Shown: positions 34,156 to 44,781 of the stretch, in pieces | How the letters are laid out: each line of letters starts with the position of its first letter | Position numbering within the stretch: the first letter of the stretch is position 1 | NCBI GenBank assembly: GCA_018262285.1 | Contig: JAGTRX010000010.1 | Location: 1-47,457, forward strand | Length of the DNA stretch: 47,457 nt | Source of the DNA: Pseudomonadota bacterium | GTDB lineage: Bacteria; Pseudomonadota; Gammaproteobacteria; Burkholderiales; Rhodocyclaceae | Direction of reading: 5' to 3' | Position numbers and translations under genes: made by a program | The notes under the pieces: model-generated | What the model was told of the DNA's origin: nothing | The model's database searches: none | What the model saw: the letters and a program-made list of their open reading frames with translations, nothing else

Positions 34156-34608
34156 ATGAGCAAGGGAATGCAGCAATTCGAGCGCAACATCACTTATCGC
34201 CTGCAGGTGAACCAGGCCGGTATGCTCGTGCTCGGAGCCACCTTGAACGACCGTTTTCACGATATCACCATCGAAGTAGTGGTCGATCCGCAAAGCCTTG
34301 TCGTGCAATCTGCGCAGGCCGATTTTCGCAAGTACCCTTCCGGCGATTGCCCGAATGCCGCGCGTGTCATGCAGCGCCTGCAAGGTTTGGTCATCGGCAA
34401 GGGCTTGAGCCGCAAGATCACTGAGGCCGTAGGCGGTATCGAAGGCTGCAGCAACCTGCGCACCTTGCTACTCGGCTTGCTGCCGCTTGCCCTTAACGCC
34501 CGCGCCGCAGCAGGTTGTCAGAATGATGATGAAGCTCTGCACGTAATTCACGAAAAATTGCTGGGCACCTGCGCCGGCTACGCCAAGCCACCGTGCCAGA
34601 AAACCTGA
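34156..34608 (+). CDS. DUF2889 family protein
   Basis: A 150-residue protein of the DUF2889 family, common in betaproteobacteria and of unknown function. Recognisable blocks: QFERNITYRLQVNQAGMLVLGATLNDRFHDITIEVVV, YPSGDCPNAARVMQRLQGLVIGKGL and IEGCSNLRTLLLGLLPLA. The conserved Cys and His residues may bind a metal. The ATG at 34156 is the family-like start; 34168 is possible. The 3' end overlaps the transporter gene by 16 nt, so the two are co-translated. Confidence 0.8.
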   Translation: MSKGMQQFERNITYRLQVNQAGMLVLGATLNDRFHDITIEVVVDPQSLVVQSAQADFRKYPSGDCPNAARVMQRLQGLVIGKGLSRKITEAVGGIEGCSNLRTLLLGLLPLALNARAAAGCQNDDEALHVIHEKLLGTCAGYAKPPCQKT

Positions 34609-35807
34609 AACCGGCCGCGCCACCCAAAGGCATCGCGCTTCTCCTGGCTGCGCTCAGTGCGCTCGGCCCTTTTTCCATTGATGCCTATCTGCCGAGTTTC
34701 CACGAAATCGGCCAGTCGCTTGCGGCTACGCCCTTGCAGGTGCAGCAGACCCTGACCGCCTATCTGCTGCCGTTTGCCTTCATGTCGCTTTGGCACGGCT
34801 CCATTTCCGATGCCCTTGGACGCCGCTGTGTCATTCTGTGGGCACTGGTATTTTTTGCACTGGCTTCGCTCGGCTGCGCCTTTGTCACACAAATTGAGCA
34901 TTTGTGGATTCTGCGTGCAGCGCAGGGAATTACTGCCGGTGTCGGCGTCGTGGTTGGCCGCGCCATCGTGCGCGACCTGTTCGACGGCGCGCCAGCACAG
35001 CGCATGATGTCGCAGGTTTCAATGACCTTTGCCTTAGCCCCGGCTATCGCGCCGGTTATCGGCGGCTGGCTGCACACCTGGTTTGGCTGGCGCTCGGTCT
35101 TCTATTTCCTGGCGCTGTTTACTGCGTTGCTCTGGATTGTGAGCTGGCGCTACCTGCCCGAAACCCTGCCACCGGAGAAGCGCCAATCCCTGCGCCCCGG
35201 CTATCTGGCGCGTACCTACTGGCGGGTACTGACCTGCCCGCCTTTCCTTGCCGCCAGTCTGGCCATCGCCTTCAATTTCGCCGGGTTTTTCCTCTACCCG
35301 CTCTCGGCACCAACTTTCCTGATTCGCCATTTGGGTGCCTCCGAGCGCGAATTTCTCTGGCTTTTCGGGCCGGCAATGGTCGGCATGATGCTCGGCGCCT
35401 GGTTTTCCGGCCGTCTGGCAGGGAAAATCAGCCCGGCCACCACCATCCGACGTGGTTTTCTGGTCATGGCGCTGGCTGCCATTGGCAACGTGGCGCTCAA
35501 TCTGACCTTGCCGCCCGCTCTGCCTTGGAGCGTCCTGCCCATTTTTGTTTACACCACCGGCATGGCGCTAACCATGCCCAGCCTCACCCTGCTCGCACTT
35601 GATCTTTTCCCGCAACAGCGCGGTCTGGCGGCTTCCTGCCAGGCCTTTCTGCAGTCGGGCGGCAATTCACTGGTTGCCGCCATTGTCGCGCCGCTGATCT
35701 GGGGATCGACGCTGACGCTGGCCTTCGGCATGACCGGCTTGCTGCTTTTCGGCAGTTTGTCTGCCCTGCTCTACTTCGGCTTCCAGCATCGCCGCGCATC
35801 GCCTTGA
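34593..35807 (+). CDS. Bcr/CflA family drug-efflux transporter (MFS)
   Basis: A 404-residue, 12-helix major facilitator of the Bcr/CflA drug:H+ antiporter family. The first helix region [19 protein letters not shown] is diagnostic. The loop motif [17 protein letters not shown] (MFS motif A) follows helix 2, and [23 protein letters not shown] and [22 protein letters not shown] match motifs B and C. It exports small drugs across the inner membrane in exchange for protons. Start is GTG at 34593, inside the DUF2889 gene. MetH follows after 34 nt. Confidence 0.88.
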   Translation: MPENLKPAAPPKGIALLLAALSALGPFSIDAYLPSFHEIGQSLAATPLQVQQTLTAYLLPFAFMSLWHGSISDALGRRCVILWALVFFALASLGCAFVTQIEHLWILRAAQGITAGVGVVVGRAIVRDLFDGAPAQRMMSQVSMTFALAPAIAPVIGGWLHTWFGWRSVFYFLALFTALLWIVSWRYLPETLPPEKRQSLRPGYLARTYWRVLTCPPFLAASLAIAFNFAGFFLYPLSAPTFLIRHLGASEREFLWLFGPAMVGMMLGAWFSGRLAGKISPATTIRRGFLVMALAAIGNVALNLTLPPALPWSVLPIFVYTTGMALTMPSLTLLALDLFPQQRGLAASCQAFLQSGGNSLVAAIVAPLIWGSTLTLAFGMTGLLLFGSLSALLYFGFQHRRASP

Positions 35808-35841
35808 TATAATTGGAGGTTTCCCCGACCAAGAAGCCTCC
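35808..35841 (+). promoter_or_regulatory. metH leader: TATAAT and hairpin abutting ATG
   Basis: TATAAT at 35808-35813 begins right after the transporter stop. GGAGGTTTC (35815-35823) pairs with GAAGCCTCC (35833-35841) through 9 bp (one G-U), with the last base touching the ATG. The only strong ribosome-binding sequence, GGAGG, is inside this stem. It could control metH translation, or the TATAAT could be a -10 element. It is too short for a cobalamin or SAM riboswitch. Confidence 0.4.
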
Positions 35842-38800
35842 ATGCAAGCTGACCGCACCGCCGAACTCACCGCCCTCCTGCAAGAGCGCATCCTGATCCT
35901 GGATGGTGCCATGGGTACCATGATCCAGCGCCACGGCCTGACCGAGACCGATTTTCGAGGTGCACGTTTTGCCAGCCATACCCGCGACCTCAAGGGCAAC
36001 AACGATCTGCTGGTGCTGACTCGCCCGGACGTGATCAGCGACATCCACCGCGAGTATCTGGAAGCCGGTGCCGACATTCTGGAAACCTGCACCTTCAATT
36101 CCACCGCCGTTTCTCAGTCCGATTACGGCACGGAAGCCCTGGTCTACGAACTCAATTTCGAGGGCGCACGGCTGGCGCGCATCGCTTGCGATGATTTCAC
36201 CGCCAAAAATCCGGCCAAACCACGTTTTGTCGCCGGTGTGCTCGGCCCCACCGGCCGCTCGGCATCGACCGCCAAGTTCATGGACGATCCTGCCCGGCGC
36301 GATACCAGTTTCGACGAACTCGCCGCCGACTATGCTGTGGCCGTGCGCGGTCTGGCGGAGGGCGGCGCCGACCTTTTGATTGTCGAGACTGTTTTCGATA
36401 CCTTGAACGCCAAGGCTGCCCTCTTTGCGATCGAGAACTTTTTCGAGCAAAGCGGCCAGCGTTTGCCAGTGATGATTTCCGGCACCATTACCGATGCGGC
36501 AGGGCGCACCCTTTCGGGTCAAACCGCCGAGGCCTTCTGGAATTCGCTGCGCCATGTCAGGCCATTCAGCTTCGGCTTTAATTGCGCCCTAGGCGCCAGC
36601 GATTTGCGCCAGCACATCGAGGAAGTATCCGGCCTGTGTGATTGCTTCGTTTCCGCCCACCCCAATGCCGGTCTGCCCAACGTTTTTGGCGGCTACGATG
36701 AAACGCCGGAAATGCTGGCCGAGGAACTGCTCGACTGGGCCAGACAGGGCATGATCAATATTGTCGGCGGCTGCTGCGGCACCTCGCCCGACCACATCCG
36801 CGCCATTGCTGCGGCAATGCAAGGAGTGCATCCGCGCACCATCCCGACGCTTGACCGGGAACTCCGTCTGGCCGGCATTGACCCGTTCAACGTCAGCAAG
36901 GACTCACTTTTTGTTAACGTTGGCGAACGCACCAATGTCACCGGCTCGCGCGCTTTTGCCAAAATGATTCTTGAAGGCCGCTACGACGATGCGCTCGCCG
37001 TCGCCCGGCAGCAGGTGGAAAACGGCGCCCAGGTCATCGACATCAACATGGACGAAGCCATGCTCGATTCGTCAGCAGCCATGGACAAGTTCCTGAAGCT
37101 GATCGCTTCCGAGCCGGAAATTGCCCGCGCCCCGATCATGATCGACTCCTCGCGCTGGGAAGTGATCGAAACAGGTCTCAAGTGCATTCAGGGCAAAGGC
37201 ATCGTCAATTCCATTTCGATGAAGGAAGGCGAAGCCAAATTCCTTGAACATGCCAGCCTTGCACGCCGTTACGGCGCGGCGGTCATCGTCATGGCTTTTG
37301 ACGAAAACGGCCAGGCCGACACCTACGCCCGCAAAATCGAGATTTGCCAGCGCGCTTATAACCTGCTGACAGGGATCGGTTTCCCGGCCGAGGACATTAT
37401 TTTTGATCCGAATATTTTCGCCATCGCCACCGGCATTCCCGAGCACGATAACTACGCCGTCGATTTCATCGAAGCGGTACGCTGGATCAAGTCCAATCTG
37501 CCGCATGCCGGTGTTTCCGGCGGGGTTTCCAACGTCAGCTTCTCCTTTCGTGGCAACGACGCGGTGCGCGAAGCCATCCATACCGTTTTTCTCTACCACG
37601 CCATCCGCGCCGGCATGACCATGGGCATTGTCAATGCTGGCATGCTGGGCGTATACGATGAGCTTGACCCAGCGCTGCGCGACAAGGTCGAGGATGTGGT
37701 CTTGAACCGCAAGCCCAATGCTGGCGACGCGCTGGTTGAATTTGCCCAGACGGTCAAGGAAGGCAAGGCCAGGGAGTCGGGTCAGGATTTGAGCTGGCGC
37801 CAGCTGCCGGTCGAAAAACGCCTTGAACACGCCATGATCAAAGGCATTACCGAATTCGTCGTTGCCGACACCGAGGAAGTGCGCGCCCAGCTCGAAGCCG
37901 CAGGCAAGCCACCACTGGCGGTGATCGAAGGGCCGCTGATGAATGGCATGAACCACGTCGGCGACCTCTTTGGCGCCGGCAAGATGTTCCTGCCGCAGGT
38001 GGTCAAATCAGCGCGCGTCATGAAGCAGGCGGTGGCGCATCTGCTGCCCTACATCGAAGCCGAAAAGGCGCGCACCGGCGCCGGCAGCAAGGGCAAAATC
38101 CTGCTGGCCACCGTCAAGGGCGATGTACACGACATCGGCAAGAACATTGTCGGTGTTGTCCTCGGCTGTAATGGTTACGACATCATCGACCTCGGCGTCA
38201 TGGTGCCGTGCGACAAAATCGTGCACGCCGCCAAGGAGCAGCAGGCCGACCTGATCGGTCTTTCCGGCCTGATTACGCCATCTTTGGAAGAAATGGTGCA
38301 TATCGCCAGCGAACTGCAGCGGCAGGGCTGCAAGCAGCCGCTGATGATCGGCGGCGCCACCACCAGCCGCGCCCATACCGCCATCAAAATCGCGCCGCAT
38401 TACGATCAGCCGGTGGTTTATGTCCCGGATGCCTCGCGCGCTGTCGGCGTTGCCACCAAACTGCTGTCCATCGACCAGCGCGCCGGTTTTGTCGCCGATC
38501 TGGCGAACGAGTACGCCACCGTCCGCGACGAACATGCCGGACGTAAAGGCGCCACGCTGGTTTCGCTGGAAGAAGCCCGCGCCAACCGGTTTACTGGCCA
38601 GCAAGACATCAGCGCACCGCAAAAACCGGGAAGGCACAGCCTCGATCTCGATTTGGCGGCGCTCGTTCCCTTCATTGACTGGTCGCCCTTCTTCTCGGCC
38701 TGGGAGCTGCCGGGTCGCTATCCGGCCATTCTGCAAAACGAGAAAACCGGCGAATCCGCCCGTCAGCTTTTTGTCGACGCCCAGGCCATGCTGGAACGCA

Positions 38801-39498
38801 TCGTCAGCGAAAAATGGCTCACCGCCAAGGCCGTATTCGGCTTATGGCCAGCGCGTGGCGAGAATGAAGACATTGTGTTCTACGCCGACGCTGCACGCGC
38901 GCAAGCGCTCGGCCGTTGGGTTGGTCTGCGCCAACAGCACAAGCAACCGGCCGGCAAAGCCAATCTGGCGCTGGCCGATTTCGTCGGTGAATCGGGTTAT
39001 GCCGGCGCCTTCGCTGTCACTGCCGGGCTAGGAATTGAAAGCAAGCTGGCCGAATTTGCCGCCGCCCATGACGACTACTCCTCCATCCTGCTCAAAGCGC
39101 TGGCCGACCGCCTGGCTGAAGCCGCCGCCGAATGGTTGCACGGTGAAGTCCGCCGCAACTACTGGGGTTATGTCACAGAGGAAGCGCTCACTCAGGAAGA
39201 TCTGATCGCCGAAAAATACCAGGGCATCCGCCCGGCGCCCGGCTACCCGGCCTGCCCCGACCATACCGCCAAGCAGGATTTGTTTGACCTGCTCGATGTC
39301 ACGGCGCAGACCGGCATCAGCCTGACCGAATCCTTCGCCATGAACCCTGCCGCCTCGGTTTCCGGCTTCTATCTGGCTGACCCGCAAGCGCAGTATTTTG
39401 CCATCCCTAAAATTGGCCGCGAACAACTGGAGGATTGGACCAAGCGCAAAGGCATGAGTATCGAAATGGCCGAACGCTGGTTGGCGCCGGTTCTCTAG
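35842..39498 (+). CDS. metH: Cobalamin-dependent methionine synthase
   Basis: A full-length, 1218-residue MetH, which transfers methyl from methyltetrahydrofolate to homocysteine through cobalamin. Domains in order: homocysteine-binding barrel (about 15-330) with zinc cysteines in [10 protein letters not shown] (near 247) and GGCCGT (near 311-312); pterin-binding barrel ([16 protein letters not shown], about 350-620); cap and B12 domains with the cobalamin ligand His in [11 protein letters not shown] (near 764); and the SAM-dependent reactivation domain (about 890-1218) with [12 protein letters not shown]. All key residues are present, so it should be active. It follows the Bcr/CflA gene closely and ends just before an extragenic palindromic repeat. 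Confidence 0.97.
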   Translation: MQADRTAELTALLQERILILDGAMGTMIQRHGLTETDFRGARFASHTRDLKGNNDLLVLTRPDVISDIHREYLEAGADILETCTFNSTAVSQSDYGTEALVYELNFEGARLARIACDDFTAKNPAKPRFVAGVLGPTGRSASTAKFMDDPARRDTSFDELAADYAVAVRGLAEGGADLLIVETVFDTLNAKAALFAIENFFEQSGQRLPVMISGTITDAAGRTLSGQTAEAFWNSLRHVRPFSFGFNCALGASDLRQHIEEVSGLCDCFVSAHPNAGLPNVFGGYDETPEMLAEELLDWARQGMINIVGGCCGTSPDHIRAIAAAMQGVHPRTIPTLDRELRLAGIDPFNVSKDSLFVNVGERTNVTGSRAFAKMILEGRYDDALAVARQQVENGAQVIDINMDEAMLDSSAAMDKFLKLIASEPEIARAPIMIDSSRWEVIETGLKCIQGKGIVNSISMKEGEAKFLEHASLARRYGAAVIVMAFDENGQADTYARKIEICQRAYNLLTGIGFPAEDIIFDPNIFAIATGIPEHDNYAVDFIEAVRWIKSNLPHAGVSGGVSNVSFSFRGNDAVREAIHTVFLYHAIRAGMTMGIVNAGMLGVYDELDPALRDKVEDVVLNRKPNAGDALVEFAQTVKEGKARESGQDLSWRQLPVEKRLEHAMIKGITEFVVADTEEVRAQLEAAGKPPLAVIEGPLMNGMNHVGDLFGAGKMFLPQVVKSARVMKQAVAHLLPYIEAEKARTGAGSKGKILLATVKGDVHDIGKNIVGVVLGCNGYDIIDLGVMVPCDKIVHAAKEQQADLIGLSGLITPSLEEMVHIASELQRQGCKQPLMIGGATTSRAHTAIKIAPHYDQPVVYVPDASRAVGVATKLLSIDQRAGFVADLANEYATVRDEHAGRKGATLVSLEEARANRFTGQQDISAPQKPGRHSLDLDLAALVPFIDWSPFFSAWELPGRYPAILQNEKTGESARQLFVDAQAMLERIVSEKWLTAKAVFGLWPARGENEDIVFYADAARAQALGRWVGLRQQHKQPAGKANLALADFVGESGYAGAFAVTAGLGIESKLAEFAAAHDDYSSILLKALADRLAEAAAEWLHGEVRRNYWGYVTEEALTQEDLIAEKYQGIRPAPGYPACPDHTAKQDLFDLLDVTAQTGISLTESFAMNPAASVSGFYLADPQAQYFAIPKIGREQLEDWTKRKGMSIEMAERWLAPVL

Positions 39499-39518
39499 CA
39501 TGAGCGTACATCCATTTT

Positions 39519-39585
39519 GTCACACCGGCGAAACCCGGAATCCAGGAAAACCTACGAACTGGACACCGGCTTTCGCCGGTGTGAC
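39519..39585. repeat. Extragenic palindromic repeat
   Basis: GTCACACCGGCGAAA at the left and its exact complement TTTCGCCGGTGTGAC at the right form a 15-bp stem around a 37-nt loop. Within the right part, ACACCGGC-TTTC-GCCGGTGT is a second perfect hairpin. The pattern (GTCA...CCGGCGAAA, CCGGAATCCAGG) is that of dispersed extragenic repeats seen in many proteobacterial genomes, and it can serve as a metH terminator. Confidence 0.7.
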
Positions 39586-39603
39586 GAATGATTCGAGACA
39601 GTC

Positions 39604-40629
39604 ATGACCTTGCAGACGGATTTTCCGCTCACGACGCTCAATACCCTACAGCTGCCGGCGCTTGCCGCGCACTACCTTTATGTCGACGACTGCGCGCTCC
39701 TCCCTAAACTGCCGCCACACCAGCGGCGCTTCATTCTGGGGGGCGGCAGTAATCTGGTGCTGCTTGGTGATTTTGACGGGCTGGTTTTACATGTCGGCTT
39801 CAAGGGCAAACGCTTGGCCTTTGAGGATGCCGACGCCTGGTATGTTGAAGCGGCCGGCGGCGAAAACTGGCATGATTTTGTGCTGTGGGCCCTGGCGCAG
39901 GGCTGGCCGGGACTGGAAAACCTCGTTTTAATTCCCGGCACTGTCGGTGCCGCACCCGTACAGAATATCGGCGCTTACGGTCTGGAAGCTGGCGAGCGCA
40001 TCCATCAGGTACGCGCCATCGACCTGGAAACCGGCAGCGAAAAAATCTTTTCTCCCACAGACTGCCGCTTTGGCTACCGGCAAAGTCTGTGGAAACAGGA
40101 AGGCTGGCATCTTAGCGGCCGCTCTCTCATTACAGCCGTCACTTTCCGACTACCCAAACAATGGCAAGCCAATTGCCGTTACGCCGATCTGGCCGCCGAA
40201 CTTGAAAAAAGAGGCATTAGCCAGCCCACGCCTCAACAGATCGCTGACGCCATCATCACGCTGCGCCAGCGCAAATTGCCTGATCCAGCCATTTTGCCCA
40301 ATGCCGGCAGTTTTTTCGAAAATCCGATTGTCGACGCTCTCACCGCCGAAAAGCTGGCCGCAGCGCACCCTGGCCTGCCGTGCTACCGCCAAGCCGACGG
40401 CAAGGTCAAACTGGCGGCAGGCTGGCTGATCGAGCAGGTCGGCTGGAAAGGCCGTCAACTCGGAAAAATGGGCATATACGAAAAACAGGCCTTGATTCTG
40501 GTCAACTACGGAAACGGCAAAAGCCAAGATATTTGCGCGCTCGTGACAGCCGTTCAATCCGATGTCAGACGTCAATTTGGCGTTGATCTCAGACCTGAGC
40601 CTGTTTTTATTGGTTCGGTCACGAACTGA
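39604..40629 (+). CDS. murB: UDP-N-acetylenolpyruvoylglucosamine reductase
   Basis: A 341-residue type I MurB (E. coli length), the FAD/NADPH enzyme that makes UDP-MurNAc in the cytoplasm for peptidoglycan. FAD-binding motifs: FILGGGSNLVLL, WPGLENLVLIPGTVGAAPVQNIGAYG. The substrate-binding and catalytic end has CRFGYRQSLWK, DPAILPNAGSFFENP with the catalytic Ser, and GWLIEQVGWKGRQLGKMGIYEKQALILVNYG. All are intact. It starts at ATG 39604 just after the extragenic repeat and probably has its own promoter in or near it. Confidence 0.95.
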   Translation: MTLQTDFPLTTLNTLQLPALAAHYLYVDDCALLPKLPPHQRRFILGGGSNLVLLGDFDGLVLHVGFKGKRLAFEDADAWYVEAAGGENWHDFVLWALAQGWPGLENLVLIPGTVGAAPVQNIGAYGLEAGERIHQVRAIDLETGSEKIFSPTDCRFGYRQSLWKQEGWHLSGRSLITAVTFRLPKQWQANCRYADLAAELEKRGISQPTPQQIADAIITLRQRKLPDPAILPNAGSFFENPIVDALTAEKLAAAHPGLPCYRQADGKVKLAAGWLIEQVGWKGRQLGKMGIYEKQALILVNYGNGKSQDICALVTAVQSDVRRQFGVDLRPEPVFIGSVTN

Positions 40630-40751
40630 TCATTTGAGCATAGACCTTTCCAACCACACTTTCCACTCCCCATGTCGCGCCTGTAATCCGCGTCTTTACA
40701 GCTTGTCAGCGCACAACCCGTCAGGCAGAATGCAGCTTGGGAGGTGTCATC

Positions 40752-41411
40752 ATGAGCAAACACCTGAACTCGAGTTTCCGTGAGTGCGCGATGGACGACC
40801 TCGAGAACATGGCGCTTGAGGAACTGGTAAAACGTCGCTGCTTTAATCCGCAGGCGAGCGCCCTGATTATTCCTGGCCGTTGTGATCTGACCATTGAACT
40901 GGCGCGTAAAGGCATTCTTGTTTCCGCCAGCGATGAGGACGCTTGGGACGACACGAATGAAAAAGTCGTCGCCAGCGCCGAACTCAAACCCAAGCTGCGT
41001 GAAAACGTCCGCTTTTTTCCAATTACGCTAACCGATCTCGGCAAGAAGATGGCTGGCGAACCTTTTGATGTCGTCGTCTGTCGCTACGGTTTATCATCGC
41101 TGCCCTATGCCACCGCTCGTGATGTCGTGCGCCAACTGATGCGTCGCCTCAAAATTGGTGGCCGTATCTATATTTCACTGCTCGGCCTGCATTCCGAGCT
41201 ATGCAGCCATTACCCCGGTGCCGAAGTGCTGGTTGGCAACCGGCACTTCGAACTTTCCCCCAAAATCCGCGAGAAGTACGACATTCAGGGAAAAATCTGC
41301 CTTTACAGCGAGCGCGATCTGCTCATGTTGATTCTTGAGTCGGGTTGCAGCCCGTTGCGCACTTTCTCCACCACCCATGGCAACGTCAAGGGCGTCGCTG
41401 TCCGCGTCTAA
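40752..41411 (+). CDS. Class I SAM-dependent methyltransferase-like protein
   Basis: A 219-residue protein with a Rossmann-like methyltransferase core, somewhat divergent: SALIIPGRCDLTIELARKGILVSASDED in place of motif I, FDVVVCRYGLSSLPYATARDVVRQLMRRLKIGGRIYISLLG for motifs II-III (post-I acidic residue, LKIGGRI loop). The C-terminus (FELSPKIREKYDIQGKICLYSERDL) is typical of small SAM methyltransferases. The usual GxGxG is reduced to PGRCD, so SAM binding is not guaranteed. Substrate unknown. GGGAGGTG before ATG 40752 fixes the start. Its end overlaps the priA end by 4 nt, tail to tail. Confidence 0.7.
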   Translation: MSKHLNSSFRECAMDDLENMALEELVKRRCFNPQASALIIPGRCDLTIELARKGILVSASDEDAWDDTNEKVVASAELKPKLRENVRFFPITLTDLGKKMAGEPFDVVVCRYGLSSLPYATARDVVRQLMRRLKIGGRIYISLLGLHSELCSHYPGAEVLVGNRHFELSPKIREKYDIQGKICLYSERDLLMLILESGCSPLRTFSTTHGNVKGVAVRV

Positions 41412-43393
41412 AATTCCAGCGGATCCACTTCAATATGCCAGCGCAGTCGCGCCGGTGTCTTGATCGCTTCAATCGCTTGCCGCCAGCGGGGCAAAAAGGC
41501 CTGCAGTGCAGCACGCGAAGGCGATTCCGCCAAGAGTTGCGCCCGCTCCAGGTTGGCTAGGCGCGCCATTCGCATGGGAACAGGATCATAGACGCTGACC
41601 AGCGCGTGATCGGCAAGCAGTGGCAAAGCGCGAACCTTCTCCAAAAATGCGAGTGAATCTGCCATTGCAGACGCCTCGGCGCGCAGCACGGCCTGATAGG
41701 CGTAGGGGGGGAAACCCGCCTGTTTGCGCTCGCTCAACTGCGACGCGGCAAAGCCTTCGTAATCATGCTCGGCCACTGCCCGATAAAGCGGATGATCCGG
41801 GTATTGCGTCTGGATCAGCACCTCGCCCGGGTGTTCGGCCCGGCCGGCTCGGCCGGAAACCTGCATGAGTTGGGCGAAGAGACGCTCCGGCGCCCGCCAG
41901 TCGGCAGCGAAAAGCGCGGCATCGGAACCTAAAACACCAACCAGCGTCAGTTTCGGAAAATCGTGTCCCTTCGCCAGCATCTGGGTTCCGACCAGAATAT
42001 CAGCTTCGCCAGCCCGAATACGCTGCAGCATGATTTCCCATTGCTTGCGGCTCCTGGCCGAATCACGATCGACGCGCAACACCCGCGCCGTTGGAAAGCG
42101 TTCCTGCAACCAGGCCTCCAGCCGTTGCGTCCCGCGTCCGAAGGGATGAATGTCCTGATTGCCACACGTCGGGCAAGCCGATGGCACGCGCGCCTCAAAT
42201 CCGCAGTGATGACAGCGCAAGCGCCGATCGGCCAGATGCAACACCAGATTGGCGGCGCAACGCCGGCAATTCGAGATCCAGCCGCAAGACGGACAGGCCA
42301 GCACCGGCGCATAGCCGCGCCGATTGAGAAAAATCAGGCTTTGCTCGCGCTTTAGCAAGCGTTCTTCAATCGCTTGCAGCAGAGCTTCCGACATGCCTTC
42401 CTGCAAAACCACCTTGCGCGTATCGATCAGGCGCATGGACGGCATGCGCGCTTCGCTGTGCGCCCGTTCACGCAGACTCAGCAAGCGATAGCGAGCATTT
42501 TGGGCATTGGCCCAGGTTTCCAGCGACGGTGTTGCCGAACCCAGAACAATCGGGATAGCCAGCGCACTCGCGCGCACCACAGCCACATCCCTGGCCGAAT
42601 AGCGCATGCCCTCCTGCTGCTTGAAGGAAGTATCGTGCTCCTCATCAAGCACAATCAATTGCAAACACGGCATGGGTGTGAATACAGCCAGTCGGGTGCC
42701 GAGCACAATATCCGCTTCGCCAGCCAAGGCAGCACACCAGTTACGTTCGCGTGCAGCTTCAGCCAGATCGCTGTGCAATGCCACCAAACGCGCACCCGGA
42801 AATCGCCCGCGCACCCGCTCCTCCAGTTGCGGCGTCAGGTTAATTTCCGGCACCAGCAACAACACCTGCCCACCCGCTTCGATCACGTCCTGCATCAGGC
42901 GCAGGTAAACCTCAGTCTTGCCGCTTCCCGTCACACCATGCAGAAGAAAGGGAGAAAAACCTTTTGCGCACCGCAATTCTTCAAGCACCTGCACTTGGCC
43001 ATTGGTCAAATGAGGTGCTGGGTGCACCGGTGCATTCAGGCCAACTGAACGCTTGGCGCGACGTTGTGTCGCCACCGGCCTTTTCAGGCCTGCCGGCAAT
43101 GCCTGCATGATTACCTCGCCGAGCGGAGCCTGATAGTATGTGCTCGCAAACTCGCAGAGCGCCATAAAATCAGGAGGCAACGGTACAATATCATCCAGAA
43201 TTGCCAGCGCAGGCCTGATCTGCGCCTCCGGATACGCACTCTCGCTAGCGATTTCCACCACCACACCAATACGCTCGCGGCTGCCAAAAGGAACGCGCAC
43301 CCGCTGCCCGATGACCGGCTCTGTCGCGCCCTGCCAGAGATAATCAAAGAGGCGATGCAGCGGCACAGCCAGAGCAATGCGCAAGATGGTCAT
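41408..43393 (-). CDS. priA: Primosomal protein N' (replication restart helicase)
   Basis: A 661-residue PriA, a 3'-5' superfamily 2 helicase that reloads the replisome at stalled forks. N-terminal DNA-end-binding domain (RIALAVPLHRLFDY, RVRVPFGSRERIGVVVE). Helicase motifs: HGVTGSGKTEVYLR (Walker A), VLDEEHDTSFKQQEGMRY (DEEH, motif II), LGSATPSLETW (motif III), LVGTQMLAKGHDFPKLTLVGVL and QVSGRAGRAEHPG (motifs V-VI). Eight zinc cysteines are present (CPSCGWISNCRRC, CHHCGF, CPTCG). It is shorter than E. coli PriA (about 732) but has every domain. Transcribed opposite the methyltransferase. Confidence 0.95.
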   Translation of the reverse strand: MTILRIALAVPLHRLFDYLWQGATEPVIGQRVRVPFGSRERIGVVVEIASESAYPEAQIRPALAILDDIVPLPPDFMALCEFASTYYQAPLGEVIMQALPAGLKRPVATQRRAKRSVGLNAPVHPAPHLTNGQVQVLEELRCAKGFSPFLLHGVTGSGKTEVYLRLMQDVIEAGGQVLLLVPEINLTPQLEERVRGRFPGARLVALHSDLAEAARERNWCAALAGEADIVLGTRLAVFTPMPCLQLIVLDEEHDTSFKQQEGMRYSARDVAVVRASALAIPIVLGSATPSLETWANAQNARYRLLSLRERAHSEARMPSMRLIDTRKVVLQEGMSEALLQAIEERLLKREQSLIFLNRRGYAPVLACPSCGWISNCRRCAANLVLHLADRRLRCHHCGFEARVPSACPTCGNQDIHPFGRGTQRLEAWLQERFPTARVLRVDRDSARSRKQWEIMLQRIRAGEADILVGTQMLAKGHDFPKLTLVGVLGSDAALFAADWRAPERLFAQLMQVSGRAGRAEHPGEVLIQTQYPDHPLYRAVAEHDYEGFAASQLSERKQAGFPPYAYQAVLRAEASAMADSLAFLEKVRALPLLADHALVSVYDPVPMRMARLANLERAQLLAESPSRAALQAFLPRWRQAIEAIKTPARLRWHIEVDPLEF

Positions 43394-43476
43394 TTAGGCG
43401 AAGACACTCCAGTTAAATCTACGAAACAATCTGTAAGCCCTTAACCTGACTTGCTTTTCTTGGGACCCGGCCAGCC

Positions 43477-43485
43477 TGTGGATAA
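43477..43485. promoter_or_regulatory. Single DnaA-box-like 9-mer
   Basis: TGTGGATAA, the complement of the consensus TTATCCACA, occurs once between priA and hemE. The rest of this 289-bp gap (43394-43682) has no gene. A 7-bp inverted repeat (CAGAACG...CGTTCTG, 43625-43654) may act as the hemE terminator. One box is not an origin. Confidence 0.35.
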
Positions 43486-43682
43486 ACCTGTGAGTTTTTT
43501 ATCCGGGCAGGTGCCTATAAAGCCAAAATAATCAAGCACAAATCGTAATAATTTGGCAAGATCAAATTTAATCCCATATATTTCAATCGGTTGCCACTGA
43601 CGCAATGGCTTCCAGAGGCTTTATCAGAACGCCAAATTAGCATTGCCCGTTCTGTGCATAAGTCAAGTCTAACGTGCAAAAA

Positions 43683-44753
43683 CTATAACTTACGCCATAA
43701 CCGACTTTGCGTATGAACCGTGTCCACCAAAACCGAAATATTTTCTGGCGGTGTAAAGCGCGAAACGCCGTGACCAAGATTGAAAACATGGCCAGAGTTG
43801 CCCACGCCAAAACTTTGCAGAACCCTGGTGGTTTCGGCAGCCACAATCTCGGGCGTCGTCAGCAGAACGGCCGGATCAAGATTACCCTGTAGCGCAACCC
43901 GATCGCCGACTCGCGAGCGCGCCGCTGCCAGATCGACACTCCAGTCCACACCCAGGGCATCACATCCCAAAGCCGCCATTTCTTCCAGCCAGAGCCCGCC
44001 GCCCTTGGTGAACACGATACTCGGCACACGCTGCCCATCTTTTTCGCGGATGAGCCGATCAACGATCCTCTGCAAATAAGCCAGAGAAAACTCCCGATAG
44101 GCAGGAGTACTCAATATTCCGCCCCAACTGTCAAAAATCATCACCGCCTGCACACCGCTTTCGATCTGGGCATTAAGATAGTCCGTCACCGCATCTGCCG
44201 TCACGGTCAGTATGTGGTGCAGCAAGTCTGGACGGCCATAGAGCATGCGCTTCAAGTGATGAAAATCCCGCGAGCCACCACCTTCAACCATATAACAAGC
44301 CAGCGTAAACGGGCTGCCCGCAAAACCGATCAGCGGCACCGAATTGTCGAGTGCCCGCCGCACTTCGCGCACGGTTTCCAGCACGTAGGAAAGGTGTTCA
44401 GTCGGGTTGGGTACGAAAAGATCGCGGATATCCCACTCTTCGCGCAGCGGATTTTCGAAACGCGGGCCTTCGCCTTCCGTAAAATACAAACCCAGACCCA
44501 TGGCGTCGGGGATGGTCAGAATATCGGAAAACAAAATTGCCGCGTCAAGGTCGTAACGCGCCAGCGGCTGCAGCGTAACCTCGCAAGCCAGCGACGGCGT
44601 CTTGCACAGGGTCAGGAAATCACCGGCGCGCTGGCGGGCCTGGCGGTATTCCGGCAGATAGCGACCCGCCTGGCGCATGAGCCACACCGGCGTGTAATCG
44701 GTCGGCTCGCCCAGCAAGGCGCGCAAAAAAGTATCGTTATGCGGTCGACTCAT
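43683..44753 (-). CDS. hemE: Uroporphyrinogen decarboxylase
   Basis: A 356-residue HemE, which removes four carboxyls from uroporphyrinogen III to give coproporphyrinogen III in heme synthesis; cytosolic and cofactor-free. Signature motifs: [15 protein letters not shown] near residue 25-40, [14 protein letters not shown] with the essential Asp, [18 protein letters not shown], and the C-terminal [17 protein letters not shown]. Full family length and all key residues are present. The ATG at 44753 is the natural start. It lies downstream of the response-regulator gene on the same strand, after a 28-nt gap. Confidence 0.96.
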   Translation of the reverse strand: MSRPHNDTFLRALLGEPTDYTPVWLMRQAGRYLPEYRQARQRAGDFLTLCKTPSLACEVTLQPLARYDLDAAILFSDILTIPDAMGLGLYFTEGEGPRFENPLREEWDIRDLFVPNPTEHLSYVLETVREVRRALDNSVPLIGFAGSPFTLACYMVEGGGSRDFHHLKRMLYGRPDLLHHILTVTADAVTDYLNAQIESGVQAVMIFDSWGGILSTPAYREFSLAYLQRIVDRLIREKDGQRVPSIVFTKGGGLWLEEMAALGCDALGVDWSVDLAAARSRVGDRVALQGNLDPAVLLTTPEIVAAETTRVLQSFGVGNSGHVFNLGHGVSRFTPPENISVLVDTVHTQSRLWRKL

Positions 44754-44781
44754 CGGTGCCGCTTTGCGTAGCTCTTAGGCA

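Noticed and set aside
35808-35841. Cobalamin or SAM riboswitch before metH
   Set aside because: Only 34 nt lie between the transporter stop and the metH start, far too short for either aptamer.
35584-36555. 323-codon minus-strand frame over transporter and metH
   Set aside because: Shadow of high-GC coding sequence on the other strand.
37072-37956. 294-codon minus-strand frame within metH
   Set aside because: Shadow of metH; no independent signals.
42374-43048. 224-codon plus-strand frame opposite priA
   Set aside because: Antisense to helicase and zinc motifs of PriA.
43394-43682. Replication origin between priA and hemE
   Set aside because: One DnaA-box-like 9-mer and no AT-rich unwinding cluster or dnaA/parAB/gidA neighbours.
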